Shown one piece after another: positions 22,436-34,242 of a stretch of DNA of 64,000 nt. The stretch is from positions 393,889-457,888 of the forward strand of contig JALUTQ010000010.1 in NCBI GenBank assembly GCA_032718865.1, read 5' to 3'. Both the position numbers and the translations under genes were made by a program. How positions within the stretch are numbered: the first letter of the stretch is position 1; each line of letters begins with the position of its first letter. This DNA is from Tilletia caries (Eukaryota > Basidiomycota > Exobasidiomycetes > Tilletiales > Tilletiaceae). The notes beneath the pieces are model-generated. The model saw only the letters and a list, made by a program, of their open reading frames with translations. It was not told the origin of the DNA and searched no databases.

Positions 22436-22985
22436 GGGGCTTCCCCGGATCACTCCCGGAGCTTCCGACACTCCAGCAGAGCCGTTCAGTAGAAACGGGA
22501 GTCGACGGCGACAGCAGCGCACTCCTGGACTCCTGGTGGATCGTTCCCACATCCCACACCCATCGGTGTTGACAGGAGCTCGTGCAGAAGGTATCAGGGG
22601 ATGATCAAAAGGCTGACTGCTGGCTACTATACTGACTGCGTGCTGCGTGTTGCGTGCTGATCATCTTGTGTCTCTTCCTCCTCTCTCCCCTTCCTTTTCT
22701 GATTTCTTCCTGCAGCGAGTGCCTCAGAGCGACACAGCAGCATCGCTTGACCTCCTTGACGACGGCCCAGGCCCCAGTCGCATCCAAACATGAGGAGCAA
22801 GAATGTGCTACTGCTGTGGATCGCTTCCTCCGTTCCTCACTGATTCCTTATCGGCCTTCCCGTCTTCTCGAACAGGTTCTGGGAAAGGCCATATAAGGAG
22901 GCAGTCGGCCATCTTTTTCTGATCCCCCCTTCCACTCTTTTTCTTCCTCCTCTTCATTCTCCTCCCACCCAGTCATCGACTCGGT
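22436..22985 (+). promoter_or_regulatory. Shared promoter block, copy A (upstream of SUN-domain gene A)
   Basis: About 530 bp are almost identical to 36591-37145, differing at only a few positions such as one extra G. A more diverged copy lies at 42120-42515. The block contains CCATATAAGG at 22889-22898, which reads both as a TATA-like box and as a perfect CC(A/T)6GG CArG (MADS-box) site. This site is kept in all three copies. The downstream leader is rich in CACTCA. The gene starts at 23090. Confidence 0.7.
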
Positions 22986-23089
22986 CAACCACTCACCGAC
23001 TCAACCGCTCACTCACTCCTCTACTCCCTCCTCACTCACCACTCACCCACTCTCTCACTCGCCTCCATCAACAGCCGCGTTATCAAAGC

Positions 23090-23940
23090 ATGGCATACTA
23101 CAACACCAGTGTTCCCAATCCCACGCTCGCTGCGCGCTCCGCAGCAGCAGCACCCTCCCCTGCCCATTCTCGATCGACAATTCATGCCGACACACCGGTA
23201 GCACAACCATCCACATCAAGAGGTCGGACGCCTAAAGGAACGGTCCCTCGTGCACCGGAGGGCCGTGAACAACGGGCCCGCTCACCACCACTCGGAGCTG
23301 TAATAGAGCCCTCGCCTGTCCGGCGCTGGAGGAACTACCTCTACTCCGCCCTCGTGTGCTTCCTTCTCACGATGCTCTGGAGTGTCCTCGATCCATTCGA
23401 CATCGCCGTCAATGCGGATGTGCCATCTCGGTACCTGCCTCGATCCCTGGCCGTCAAATTCGTCTCGGGGGACAACATCAAGTGGATCGACGAACTCCAA
23501 GACTGGGAGAAGCTGTCCGACTCGATCGAAACGATGAAGAAGGGCGACCAGAAGGTCGATCAAGGGTTGCCAACGTCATTCGGGAAGGGCAAGAATCCGA
23601 ATGACGTTGTCACGTTTGGTAATAGCTTTGGCAGGAATCTGGCCACACTCTTCCGTTTGCAGGTGGTGAGCTCGCGCAACATGAATCTCGTCCACGACTT
23701 GTACGAGAACCCGGATGTGCATGTACCCAGCTGGGCACTCCAGCCCATCCGGGGCGTCGGAGATTGCTGGAAACAACGCCCCTCCAAGGAATCCCGCTAT
23801 GCCAATGATCTCACCCACTCTGTCCGGATCCCATTCAGCATCGAGCTCCTCCAACTCGCGTTGGACCGAAAAGATGGCCCGTGTACCGTCGAGCTCTGGG
23901 GCGTCGTGGCCTGGGAGGACAAGGAGGCCATGAGCCGCGT
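23090..23940 (+). pseudogene. SUN-domain-like membrane protein gene A, 5' part (split by gypsy element)
   Basis: The frame starting MAYYNTSVPNP encodes a basic N-terminus, one transmembrane helix (NYLYSALVCFLLTMLWSVLD, about residues 85-104) and a linker. The start of a SUN (Sad1/UNC-84) domain follows, with ALQPIRGVGDCWKQ and CTVELWGVV. It stops abruptly at 23940, where a Ty3/gypsy element is inserted with duplication of CGCGT. The reading frame resumes at 31278 beyond the element. The paralog SUN-B (37332-38937) shows the undisturbed structure. SUN proteins sit in the inner nuclear membrane and link to KASH partners, or in fungi may be secretory-pathway SUN-like proteins. The copy is presumably inactive. 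Confidence 0.75.
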
Positions 23941-24059
23941 TGTGACGAGTACAACCACGTGACCTTCTCTTTCTCTGTCTGCGCATCATGTACACGCTCC
24001 TTTCTCTCTCTCTCTCTGCTATTGCAATACGACGATCATTGAACCCAAGAACTGTTACA
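23941..24059 (+). repeat. 5' LTR of the gypsy element
   Basis: This 119-bp repeat starts TGTGACG and ends TGTTACA. It is identical to 30358-30476, including a CT-run. It is very short for a gypsy LTR. Confidence 0.9.
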
Positions 24060-24273
24060 TTTGGTAGCTCCGCCCGCCCTCCCTCGCAAGGACGCGCCTG
24101 TCTCGTGCCTTGCCTGTACCCGTGAGTCAGATAGGCTCGCTCCGTTTCTGGAGGCTGCTTGGACGTATCCCGAACACCCTCCAGAAACAGCACAAGTTCA
24201 TCCGTAGCGTTGAACTCTCGGACCAGTGCTAATCCCACTATTGTCTTTGCTCCTTGCTCTTCCCAGCCAGAAG

Positions 24274-26387
24274 ATGTCTAGCAACCCGAAGGAGATGGCC
24301 AGCAACATTCCCCGGCTACCCACGGGAGTAGGAAGAGGCGGCCTTCTGACGCGCAGCGCAAGCTCGTCGTTGCCAGCGGCCAGCCTGAGTACACTCCGTG
24401 GCGACGGTGCCGAAAGAGGGACGAAACGGTCCACTCCGGACTACGCCGTCGATGCCGCCGCTCAGGAGAAGGAGGAGGAAACGCGCAGTGCAGACGACGA
24501 TGCGGCCGGAGACGACAGCCTCAAGACCGACGAGGTCCAACGGTTGCTCTTCCTCTCTGGCCAGCAGACTCGGCAGGAAATGCGCCAACTACTCACCGAC
24601 TCTGAACAACGACACCAGCAACTGATCGACGAATCCGAGCGCAGACAGCGCGAGCAGATGGACTTTCTCCACGCTCAGAACGCCCAACTCCAGAATCGGA
24701 CCGATCAGCTGCTCGAGGCGTTACGCGTAGCCCAGACGCCAAACCCTCAAGCCTCCACCGATCCACCCGTGGAGGCGACACCCTCTCGACGGCGAGCAAC
24801 CTCGTGTTCGGCGCTGAGGACACACCTTTAGGGACCTCGCTTCCACAGCGACCCCTCCCACCTCATCTCTTCCCTCAGACCCCGCAGACTCCCGCGCAGT
24901 CACGATGGGATGATCGACACCCATACCCTCGAGCCGCCAAGGCAAAGGAAATGGGCATCTTCAAGCCCGAGGACGGCCAGACAGCTTACAGCTGGTGGCA
25001 GGGTCTCATGCAGTTCAAGAGCTACTCAAAAGTACCGGACAATGAGATCTTCATGGGTCTCCCAGGCTGCTTTGAGTCGGGCCGCGCGAAAGAGTTCTTC
25101 AACGAACTCAAGCCGCAACCCGCCACTCTGGAGGAGTTCCGCCGCCGTCTGTTTGCTCACTTCAACAGAGACGAGTCCCTCGTCCGTTCGGAAGCCTACG
25201 GTCGTCAATTCTGCCCGGACGAAGAAAAGCTGGAGACGTATCTGGACGACAAATACCGCCTCTTTTCGGAGTTGTTCGTTGCTCGCCTCAGCAACCGCAG
25301 CCACAGCCGCCCAAACTTCTCTTTCGCATCAGACGCCATCATGACGAGCGATACCGTCGCGGACGTCATTACGGATGTCCATGAAGGCTTGCCGGAAACT
25401 TGGAGCTTGTGGCTTGACGGCGTCAGGGACGACGCTCAAGATTGGCCGCAGTACCGATCAACCATGCTCGCCAAGGAGCACCGCACTCGAATCGCATTGA
25501 AGACGTTGAAAGGCTCCCTTCTCCCTGGATCTCGCGGCCCCGCTCCCAGTCAGTCTGCTCCCGCAGTGTCTGCCCCAGCAGCGGCTCCACCGACTCCGTT
25601 CACCTCACGACCACCCTTTCGCGCCGGTCAACAGGCTCCGACATTCCGCCGGCCAGCCCGAACGGCGGAAGAGGAGGCTACCTACCGTCTAGACGTCCAA
25701 CTTGGTCGGTGCTTCAACTGCCACACCGCTGATCACGCGAAGCGCGACTGCCCGCGACTTCATAGGGCCGTGAGCACCGTGCGCCAGCTCCTGACCAGTC
25801 TCGAGAACGAGCAGGACGACGAGGTCGTTTCCTACCTCGTTCGAAGTGTCGGGACACTTCCGATCGGCGGCTGGACCACGGAAGGTGCTGCGGATCGTCG
25901 AGTTCCAGCAGACGACGACGACGACATCTCACGCGTACGCGTCGCCAGAAGAGTCTCAGTGTCGATGGACAGCTTCCCGACCGAGCCCCTTCTGCTCGTA
26001 GGCGCGGTAAAGACGGAAACGGTCGTCGAGCTCCCGGGACGCCGCCATCGCGACGTTGTGGCCCACAAGGTTGCTGTTCATGTCGGCGATAACAACGAGC
26101 GCCTTGAGCTTCATGTGGACGGCGGATCGCCACTGAGCATGATAACCTCCCGCGCCCTGCGTACAGTCTCACCGGAAGCCGACATCCTGCCCCCGGAGCC
26201 ACTTAGGATCCAGGGCTACCGCGGAGACGAGACTCAGCGCCCCAGCGGCGTAGTGGTGTTGCCTATTTGGTTCCCAACTTCCAACGGCACACCAGCTGTC
26301 CAACACCGTTTCGAGTTTCACATAGTCGAAGAGTGCACGGGCGGCTGGATTTTTGGGAGTGGACAATATGAAAGCAGATGGGATTGA
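24274..26387 (+). pseudogene. gypsy Gag and protease (frameshifted)
   Basis: Gag starts MSSNPKEMASN at 24274. It shows a coiled-coil-prone Gln-rich stretch near 24,560-24,720 and then changes frame near 24,770-24,800, where one extra C in CCC would restore it. The capsid-like part includes YSWWQGLMQF, EFFNELKPQPATLEEF and FNRDESLVR. A zinc knuckle CFNCHTADHAKRDC (25713-25754) follows. A protease-like motif LHVDGGSPLSMIT is near 26,110 and its partner WILGVDN is recovered only if the T5 run at 26350-26354 is read as T4. The protein packages and processes the retrotransposon RNA. As written the frame is broken twice. Confidence 0.8.
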
Positions 26388-29300
26388 TGCTCTCTCTAAG
26401 CGAGAACGGTTGGTCTTCGAACATCGACCCGACGCAGAGGTTCCCCTGCTTCAAACCACCTCCAAGCAAACGATTGTCGGCCGTCCCAACCACCTCGTGT
26501 GCGCCCGCAGGACCGTCATCTCGGCTCACACCGCCCGCCTCGTCGAAGTCGACCCGGTCGTCACGGATAGGGTCGTTGAACCTTGGTGGTTCACCCACGA
26601 CGAGGCCCCGACTGGGTTCGTCAAGGTCCCGTCTTGTGTCGTCGGCCCGAACACGAAGGCGATCGAGGTCTTCAACACCTCTGACATCGATGTCGAGTTC
26701 CGGGAAGGTGACGTGCTTGGAGGAACCACACCATTCAACGGGGCTCTTGAATCGGTCGAGGAGTTGGACAACGCCATTCGCCGCACGCACGGCCCCACCG
26801 TTCCCCCTCTTAGCCGATCCCTGCATGCGTGGAAGAAGGAAGTCGGCGAGCGGACGGTCAGGCGCGTGGTCTTCACCAATGCAGAGCCGGATGGAGGTGA
26901 TGTCCTCCCCGAAATCGATATGCCTTCGCCCAAGGACCGGCTACAGACTGTCTCTTGTTCGTCTCGCCTCAGCAAGGAACAGCGTACCCGCCTCGCCAAG
27001 GTCTTGGAGGCGCACGCTGTATGGCCCACCCCGAAGCATCCGCTGGGCCTCTACGAGTACGGTGAGGTTTCTCTTCGTCTCCGCACTGGACAAGAGAATT
27101 GGACGCACGCCGAGCCACCCCGTCGCACCTCGCCGGCGCAGAGGGATGTGATCGACGAGACGATACAGGAACACGACGCGTTGGGAGTCTCGGAAGTCTC
27201 TCAAGGCCCATACGCGTCGGGAGTGGTTCTCGTTCAGCAGCGGGACAAGATCCGTTTCTGCAACGACTACCGGCCGCTGAACAAGGTAGCAGTCGACGAT
27301 TACTATGCCATGCCAACCGTCGACGCAATTTACGACGAGTTAGGAGGAGCTCGGTTCTTCACCGTGGTGGACGCGAACAAGGGATACTACCAATTCCTTC
27401 TGGACCAGGAATCGCGGGACCTTACCGGCTTCATCACGTTCAGGGGACTAAGGCGCTATCGGCGACTCCCCTTCGGGCTAAAACAGGCGCCCAGCTGGTT
27501 CCAACGCGCAATGGACCGAATCTTGGGGTCGGCCCGATGGGTATTTGCCCTTGCATACCTGGATGATGTGGTAATATACTCGAAGACGTTCAACGACCAC
27601 CTCGAGCACCTCGACTCCATACTGGCGGCGATCGAACGGGCTGGCCTCACTATCTCCCCCAGCAAGTGCCGTTTCGCCTTCGAGTCAGTGGCGCTGTTGG
27701 GATATCGCGTGAGTTCGCTCGGCCTGATGACCGACCCCGAGAAGTTGCGTGCCGTTCAGGAATTCCCAGAGCCCAGCAACGCAGCGGAGGCCCGACGATT
27801 CTTCGCGATGGCGGCCTGGTATAGGCGATTCATCGTCAATTTCGCGGGCCGTGCCCAACCTATCAACAGGTCGTTCATCGGCGACGGCTTTGTCTGGAGT
27901 CCAGAGGCGAGGCGAGCTTTCGAAGACATCAGGGCAGCAGTGTCTGACACACCTGTCCTGAAGAGCCCTGACTTCCGTCAGCCTTTCATCTTGTCGGTCG
28001 ATGCCTCGGTTATAGGACTGGGCGGAGTGTTGTCACAGCACGATGAGAGCGGCGTGGAACGGCCGATCCTTTTCATCTCCCGCCAGACTACCGACGGCGA
28101 AAAGAAGTACGCTCCCACACACCTCGAGCTCGCGGCGGTCTGGTGGTGCGTTAAGAAGCTTCAGCACTATATCGATGGTTCTCGTGTGGAGGTCCGGACC
28201 GACCACAATGCGCTTCGTTGGCTGTGGGATCTCAAGCCAAGCGACATTCACGAAACAAGAGTCCAGAAATTCAAGATGGCGTTGACCCCTCTGGAGGAGA
28301 AGATCACCATCACCTACAACAAGGGTCAGAACAACGTCGTTGCGGACGCCCTGTCTCGCGCGCCACTTCCGCCCAGATCCGACGACGAGTCGGAAGCGCA
28401 GCTGTCGTTCACAGCTCGGGAGTACGAGCGCCTCGCCTGTTCTGATCTGGCTCACGCGGCGGACTTGGTGGTGCGCAGTGTAACGTCGGTGACCCTTCAT
28501 TCGGACGAGTTGGACTCTTGGGCTGCGGCATACGCCGACGATCCACGCTGGCGTCGAATCTGGAAACGTGCGTTGACGCGGTACCAGTCTCTCCCAGCAG
28601 CAGCAATGGCCTCTTCTTCTGTCGGTACTGAATCCGAAACCCACGCACCGGCGGAGAGTGGCCCAGCAGCGGAAGGAACCTACCGTGTCACCGAGGACGG
28701 CAACGATCTGTTGTCGGGGGATGGAGTCGAAGAGCGACCCGAGGATTTGTCAGTCCATCGCGCTCAAAACATGCCAGACGCTACCCAACAGGTTCCCACG
28801 CGCACGTTGCGACCCCGTACGATCATGGCGGTGCACAGATCCGATGACGAAGATCTCTACTTCGTGCGCAAGGGACTCCTTTTCGTTCGAATCAAAGAGG
28901 ACATACGAATCTGCGTACCGATGTCGAAGTTGGACACTCTGATTCACGAGTACCATACTTCGATTCGATCGGGACACCCATCAGTCGAACGTACGGTCAC
29001 AGCAATGAACGACCACGTCTTTGCTCACGACCTAGCGAAACAGGTGGCAGCCCACGTTCGGGTCTGCTACGAGTGCCAGGTCAACAAAGCGCATCGTCAC
29101 AAGGCGTATGGCGATATGCAGCCAATTGTTACGCCGCATGAGGTCTTTGACACCTTGGCCATGGATTTCATCACGGGACTACCGAGGACGGAACGTGGCT
29201 TCGACTCAATTCTAGTCGTAGCTGATAAGTACACTCGTTTTTGCCTTGTTTCTCCCCAATCACACGACAGATACGGCGGAGAAGGTGGCGAGTCTCTTCC

Positions 29301-29478
29301 TCGAGAGGGTATTTCCCGTCACGGGCCTGCCAAAAATCAATCATCAGTGACCGAGACGTCAAATTCACCTCCAAGTTCTGGTCGACACTCATGGCGAGCC
29401 TGGACGTCAAGCTTCGTATGTCGACCGCGTACCATCCTCAAACGGACGGACTCGTCGAGCGACTTAACGGGCAGTTAG
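26353..29478 (+). pseudogene. gypsy Pol: reverse transcriptase, RNase H and integrase N-terminal half
   Basis: This 1,041-codon frame has RT blocks FCNDYRPLNKVAVDDYYAMP, FFTVVDANKGYYQF, LPFGLKQAPSWFQRAMD and the catalytic YLDD near 27,560. RNase H follows with LSVDASVIGLGG (about 27,996) and RTDHNALRWL. The integrase zinc finger HEYHTSIRSGH...CYECQ lies at 28,945-29,080, and the first catalytic Asp at AMDFITGLP (about 29,160). After KYTRF the frame goes wrong: a T5 run near 29,239 and an A5 run near 29,333 each need one base fewer to reach the rest of the integrase. Both lesions are in homopolymers. Confidence 0.88.
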
Positions 29479-30317
29479 AAACCATGCTTCGCCACTATGT
29501 GGCGATCGACCAACATGATTGGGATTCGAAACTGCCGGCACTCTCTATGGCTTACAACAACCAGAAGCAGGAGAGTACGACACAGTCGCCATACCTCATG
29601 GTGTTCGGACGAGAACCGGTATTGTTCCCCTTGAAGACTCTCACAGCTTCAGCTGACCCGGCAGGCGTCAAGGTCAAGGACCTTTTTGCGATACACGCGG
29701 ACGCAAGGGTCGAGATGGAGCTCGCCCAAGAACGGCAAAGACGTGCGTATAACTCCCGCCACCAGCCCATGGAGTTCGCCACCGGCGACTACGTCCTAGT
29801 CGACCTCAAGAATTACAGACTGCGTCTCGACCCGACGGAACAAGCTCGCAGTAAACTCGCGCCGCGATATGCGGGCCCATTCCCCGTCAAATCCAGAGTC
29901 GGCCGACTCGCATACGAGCTCGATGTGCCCCCCTGGTTTAAGGCTCATCCAGTCATGCCAATCACGGCACTGGAACCTTTCAAAGGCGACCCGTCGACGT
30001 CTACGCCCAGACCGCAAGCAGGCATAGCAGCTGAAGGAGGGGCGAACGAGTTGCGAGTAGATTCGTTCGTGGGCCGGAGACCGAGCATCTTGGAAGGAGG
30101 AAAACACTTCGACTATCTGGTCAAGTGGCTTGGGTCTTCTCCGTCCTGGCAAAGCGACAATCGTCTTCCGCTACTCGGGTGGGCCAAAGAAGCGTTCGAG
30201 AAACGTGCCCGCGCCGAACTCGGGATCAAACGGCTTCGGCATCACAGTACCATCATCCTTCCCGAAGCCACCGCCCTCGCATTGGAACTGGAGGAGGCCG
30301 ACAGCCTTTCGGCATGA
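29338..30317 (+). pseudogene. gypsy integrase C-terminal half with chromodomain-like tail
   Basis: The frame picks up at SIISDRDVKFTSKFW (second integrase Asp), then YHPQTDGLVERLNGQLE containing the catalytic Glu, then SPYLMVFGREP and a GPFPVKSRVGRLAYELDVP core. The C-terminus has VGRRPSILEGGKHFDYLVKW, like the first half of a chromodomain. The usual TWEP segment is altered (SPSWQSDNRLPL). Chromodomains guide such elements to heterochromatin. The frame ends 40 bp before the 3' LTR. Confidence 0.85.
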
Positions 30318-30357
30318 CCTCACGAGGACGTTCGATCTCTTGTTTGGGGGGGGATGT

Positions 30358-30476
30358 TGTGACGAGTACAACCACGTGACCTTCTCTTTCTCTGTCTGCG
30401 CATCATGTACACGCTCCTTTCTCTCTCTCTCTCTGCTATTGCAATACGACGATCATTGAACCCAAGAACTGTTACA
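30358..30476 (+). repeat. 3' LTR of the gypsy element
   Basis: This repeat is identical to the 5' LTR. Its last six bases (GTTACA) plus two bases of target (CG) were duplicated by the MITE inserted immediately after it. Confidence 0.9.
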
Positions 30477-30478
30477 CG

Positions 30479-31266
30479 TAAGGTTGTCCCCGGAGTTGAC
30501 GCGGAGCTGGGGTTTTGCGGACTCCGCACTCCTCCGACGGAGGGCTCCGCCGGAGGCGGAGCGCGGAGCTCACTTTTGAGAAATTTTTGATCTTAAAAAA
30601 GCACGGAGTCCGCTTGGAGGACTCCGCCGGAATTTGTGCGGAGGCGGAGCCCAATCCTGGGCCCACTTGCCAAAAGTGCGGAGCGCGGAGTCGTCAAACT
30701 TGTGTGAAAATTCCGGCGGAATTTCCGCGGAATTCCGACGGAGCTATGAGGTCACGTGATAGTTCAAAATAAGGGTCACGTGACCTCATTTTGGGTGCGC
30801 TCCGCTGGAATTCCGCAAAATTTCCGCGGAAAGTGCGGAATTTCGAGAAAATAGGCATCCTCGAGACACCCGCAGGGGATAAAACAGGCACCATCATCCG
30901 TTGAGAGCTTCAAAATAGCACTGGAGTCAACACCGCAACAATGTCGGATGGTGAATGTATAGCTCTGAGTGTATTAGAGTCATTCTGAGAGCAACTTATA
31001 CCACCACTGCGCTCCGACGGAATTCCGCGGAATTCCGAGCTCCGCATACACGGAGCACGGAGGAGCATTACGAAAACGCACAGAAAAAACGCGGAGCGCG
31101 GAGCTGGGATTTCAACTTTTTGTATAATTCCGTCGGAACGCGGAGCTGGTTTTTTTCCGCTCTGTCTTAGTCTGCGGAGGCGGAGCTCGCCTCAGAAAGT
31201 CAAAATTCCGGCGGAATTTGGAAGTGCGGAGGCGGAGCCCTCCGCGTTACTCCGGGGACAACCTTA
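30479..31266. mobile_element. hAT-type MITE, copy 2, inserted at the gypsy LTR edge
   Basis: This 788-bp element has the same TAAGGTTGTCCCCGGAGT ends as the copy at 3461-4263 and closely similar interior sequence. The 8-bp target duplication is GTTACACG (30471-30478 and 31267-31274), made of the last six bases of the LTR plus two bases of SUN gene A target. It is therefore younger than the gypsy insertion. It has no coding capacity. Confidence 0.9.
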
Positions 31267-31272
31267 GTTACA

Positions 31273-31611
31273 CGCGTGGCATACTGGCGGAACCAGATGG
31301 ATCTTGAGTTGGAGCAGGCGCGGGCAGAGAAGAATTGGGCGCCTGCGTCTTGGTATAATGCAGAGTGGAATGCGTGGGTTGCAGAGGGGTTGGACAAACC
31401 GCAGCCGGACCTGCCGGGCCCGGGCTGGGTCCTGCTGGGCACGACGAAGTACGATGCCTCGGATTCCTCGGGGATGTGGAGCGACATCCAGACGTTCAAG
31501 ATTCAGCCGGGCGTGAAGCGGTTGAAGGTCGATTTCCAGAGGGTGTTGTTCAAGTCCAAGGGGAAGGGCATGGTGGAGAATTGGTGTTCCTATTGGGTGC
31601 GGGCGCTTTAA
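31273..31611 (+). pseudogene. SUN-domain-like gene A, 3' part
   Basis: Beyond the gypsy and MITE insertions the SUN frame resumes with VAYWRNQMDLELEQ, GPGWVLLGTTKYDASDSSG, IQPGVKRLKVDFQRVLFK and ends CSYWVRAL at 31611. These match blocks of the paralog SUN-B (NWVLLGTMRYYAS, VKWLEIDFKDVQFRFK, CVYRVRVHLEL). They form the second half of a SUN domain. Together with 23090-23940 the gene was about 395 codons and intronless. Confidence 0.8.
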
Positions 31612-31655
31612 GAGCTGGATTGATGAGACCCGCCCAAGCTCTCATGCATACGGAG

Positions 31656-34234
31656 TAGTGTTGGGCATTCCGGGCTTCGGGCGGGCTTCGGGCGGGTAGT
31701 GTCGGGTAACGTGGGAAAATTGGACTTTCCGTGCCCGCCCGATCAGACTAATTTTTGAGTTGCGCCCGACTGGGCTGAAAACGGGTACCCGAACGGGCGA
31801 TGAGCGGGAAAAGAGCGCAGCCGACAAGGAGGCGATAGCTGTATTACTACTCATCATCCACTACATTGGAGGGAATAGCACCAAGTCCTCCTTCAAACCA
31901 AGAATCAAGACACATGATAGCAGTGACAGTATCGCCTCCAAGCCGATTACGGCGCTTGGTGATCAACTCCCCTCCGCGGGAGAAAGCTGCTTCGGAAGGC
32001 ACTGTGGTAGCAGGGATCGCGAGAATATCCCGAGCCATTGCTGCAAGACTGGGGAACCTGCTCTCGTTGGATGCCCAGTACGTCAAAACATCGGTTGGTT
32101 TGCTGGTGATGATGACGTTCTCCGCCAGGTACATCTCGAGTTGTTTGCGAGGAGTGACCATTATTGTCGTTCTGCTTGAGGAATTGATCTTCTTCAGGCG
32201 CTTCTCGTAGTTGGAAGTTGGCTCTGCCGTACTGAAAGCTTGTTGAACATCTGCGGAGTTGGGATAGCGAGCCTCAAGATGGAATCCCAATGAACTGACC
32301 ACGTCCCGCACATTGTGTATGCCGTCTGCTTCGATCACATCTTTCTTCATCGTTGGATCGAGTACGGTGGCCCAAAGAGTAACGTCCGAGTCGATGAGAT
32401 GGGGACGGTACTCCTCCAGGCGCGTTTGAAAGAGCTTGAGAACCTCGGATCCTCACGGAGACAGAACAGCTGACGCAGCGAGATCGTTGAGCTCGTATGT
32501 CATGAGAACGAAGCCTTCCGCGGCGACGCTCATCGTTGGAAACTTGCGGCCTTGGAGATGCTCGGAAACGTCCTTGAAGATGGCCAGTATCCTCGTAATG
32601 TCTCGTATGGCCACCCACTCTGGCTCTCCCCACGCATGATCTCGATACGCCCGTTCGCCGAATAGCAGACGCAGAGCAGGCTCAAGGTGCAGAAGACTGA
32701 GCAGCTGTCCCAGCGTCGAGTTCCAGCGCACGTCCATGACCGTCTTCGGCATCTTGTATTTGACACCAGCAGTCTCGCATGCCTTGATCAGAGCCTGCTC
32801 CGTAGGTTTCGACCTATGGACCAAAGAAACGAACGCCCGGCACTTCGCGAAGATGAGGGTCCGGTCTGCATCATCGAGAGAGTGCTTGACGACGAGATTG
32901 ACGAGATGGGCCGCACAGCGACCTCCGAAGAAGTGTTCGGGAGCTACACGGTTGCGCAGATCCACGGAGATGTTGTATGCTGATGCGGTGTTGTCCGTGA
33001 CGCATGCGACCACCTTCTCGTCGATGTCCAGCTCCTGCAAGGTTCTCCATATGAGAGCGGCGGCATTGGCAGCGGTGTGGGGGGGACTGGGAACGGGGCA
33101 AAGTCGAGGAGGATTGCATGCAGGGTCCAGTTGCTGTCGATGAAGTGCCCAGTCAGGGACTGGAATTGATCACCGTTGCCTGCAGTCCATCCGTCCGTCG
33201 TGAGAGCGATGCGTCCTGGGAGGGTGGCAAGGTATGTCTTGATGGCGACTTTGGAACTGCTGAAGTCGGTGAGGATCGACCGCGTCATCGTCTTCCTCGA
33301 CGGGCACATATAGTCCCCCGGCAACGCGTCCAGGAAAGCTCAGAAATCCGGGTGGTCGAGAACGCTCAGAGACTGCTGGTCCCGAACGAGCCATCGCTTG
33401 AGGAGGTTGTGCAGGCGTGTCTTGGATGCGGCGGGGAGCTTCGTCTGCGCAAACTGCAGCAGCTGCTGACCGCGCTCGAGGCTCTTCGGACGACATGGGC
33501 ACGTCTCCAGGTGTCTTCCCATAGAAGTAGTACCTTCAAGAGACAAGAGCAAGGAGGCATAGAACATCAGGACCACAGCAGATTGAAGCTTGAGGGATTG
33601 GGGATACAACTCACCGGTCTTGGAGCTGGATATGTAATCCAGAACCCCTTGCAATGCACGCATCGAACCTTCTTGATCTCTGGTTCATGTGTGAACTCGT
33701 CCCAACAAGAAGCGCGCTTGACTCCTGCTTTGGCTGGTATACCAGCAGGATCATCCAGAACGATGGGTTCCGAGGCAGAAGCGCCGGCGGCTGGGGGGGT
33801 GGGATGGGGGTACCGCGCGCTTGCGCGCTAGAAGGTGCAGGATTGGGAGAAGAAGACATAGAGAAATCGCTCGTTGAGGGTGACTTGGCGGAAAAAAGAA
33901 GAATGAGAAGAAGGTATCACTTGAAGGGGTAATCGAGAGGATGATGGGGAGGATGAGGGAAAGATGTAGTATGAGTATGGACAGAGTGAGAAATGAGAGT
34001 GAAGGATTCGACGTGTCGCGCGGACTTAAGCCGGAGATAGACGCGACGCGTCGCGTCGTTTGACACTCAATTCTCTTCGGGCGATTTCGGGTACCCGGGC
34101 CAGCCCGCCGCCCGCCCGTTCTAACAAGACCAGTATAGATATTCGCCCGACACAGCATTTCTTGACAGTTTTTCTACCCGAGCCCGGTGCCCGTACGGGT
34201 ACCCGTTCGGGCGGGTACCCGATGGCCAACACTG
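31656..34234 (-). mobile_element. hAT DNA transposon with decayed transposase
   Basis: The ends read TAGTGTTGGG and, inverted, CAGTGTTGGC. They are flanked by an 8-bp duplication with one mismatch (ATACGGAG 31648-31655, ATACGGAC 34235-34242). Both subterminal regions are rich in GGGCGGGTACCCG-type motifs. It lies 45 bp after the stop of SUN gene A. The coding strand is minus. Confidence 0.82.
31847..33859 (-). pseudogene. hAT transposase (BED finger, RNase-H fold, dimerisation domain), inactivated
   Basis: Pieces in order: a BED-type finger (CWDEF, CVHCKGFW, HLETCPC, spread over an apparent intron near 33,530-33,610), TTDGWTAGNGDQFQSLTGHF, CVTDNTASAYNISVDL, CAAHLVNLVVKHSL, MDVRWNSTLGQL, and the C-terminal dimerisation block PSLAAMARDILAIPATTVPS followed by EAAFSRGG and RRNRL. 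Lesions are in-frame stops at 33340-33342 and 32453-32455 and frameshifts at G7 runs 33079-33085 and 33793-33799. The stops are not homopolymer effects, so the enzyme is truly dead. Confidence 0.88.
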
Positions 34235-34242
34235 ATACGGAC

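Larger units (their letters stand above)
23941..30476 (+). mobile_element. Ty3/gypsy LTR retrotransposon (chromovirus-like), recent but frameshifted
   Basis: Two identical 119-bp LTRs (TGTGACGAG...CTGTTACA) bound the element. The target duplication CGCGT lies at 23936-23940 on the left. On the right it lies at 31273-31277, now displaced by a MITE that inserted at the LTR edge. A possible primer site starting TGG is two bases after the left LTR (24062), and a T/G-rich tract GTTTGGGGGGGG precedes the right LTR. The order gag, protease, RT, RNase H, integrase is Ty3/gypsy. The element disrupts SUN gene A. Confidence 0.92.

Noticed and set aside
22654..22896. 80-codon frame conserved identically at 36817-37059
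   Set aside because: It lacks an ATG start and is conserved only because the whole promoter block is duplicated; the diverged copy C does not keep it.
31656..34234. hAT transposon as the source of the TAAGG MITEs
   Set aside because: Its ends (TAGTGTTGG) do not match the MITE ends (TAAGGTTGTCCCC).
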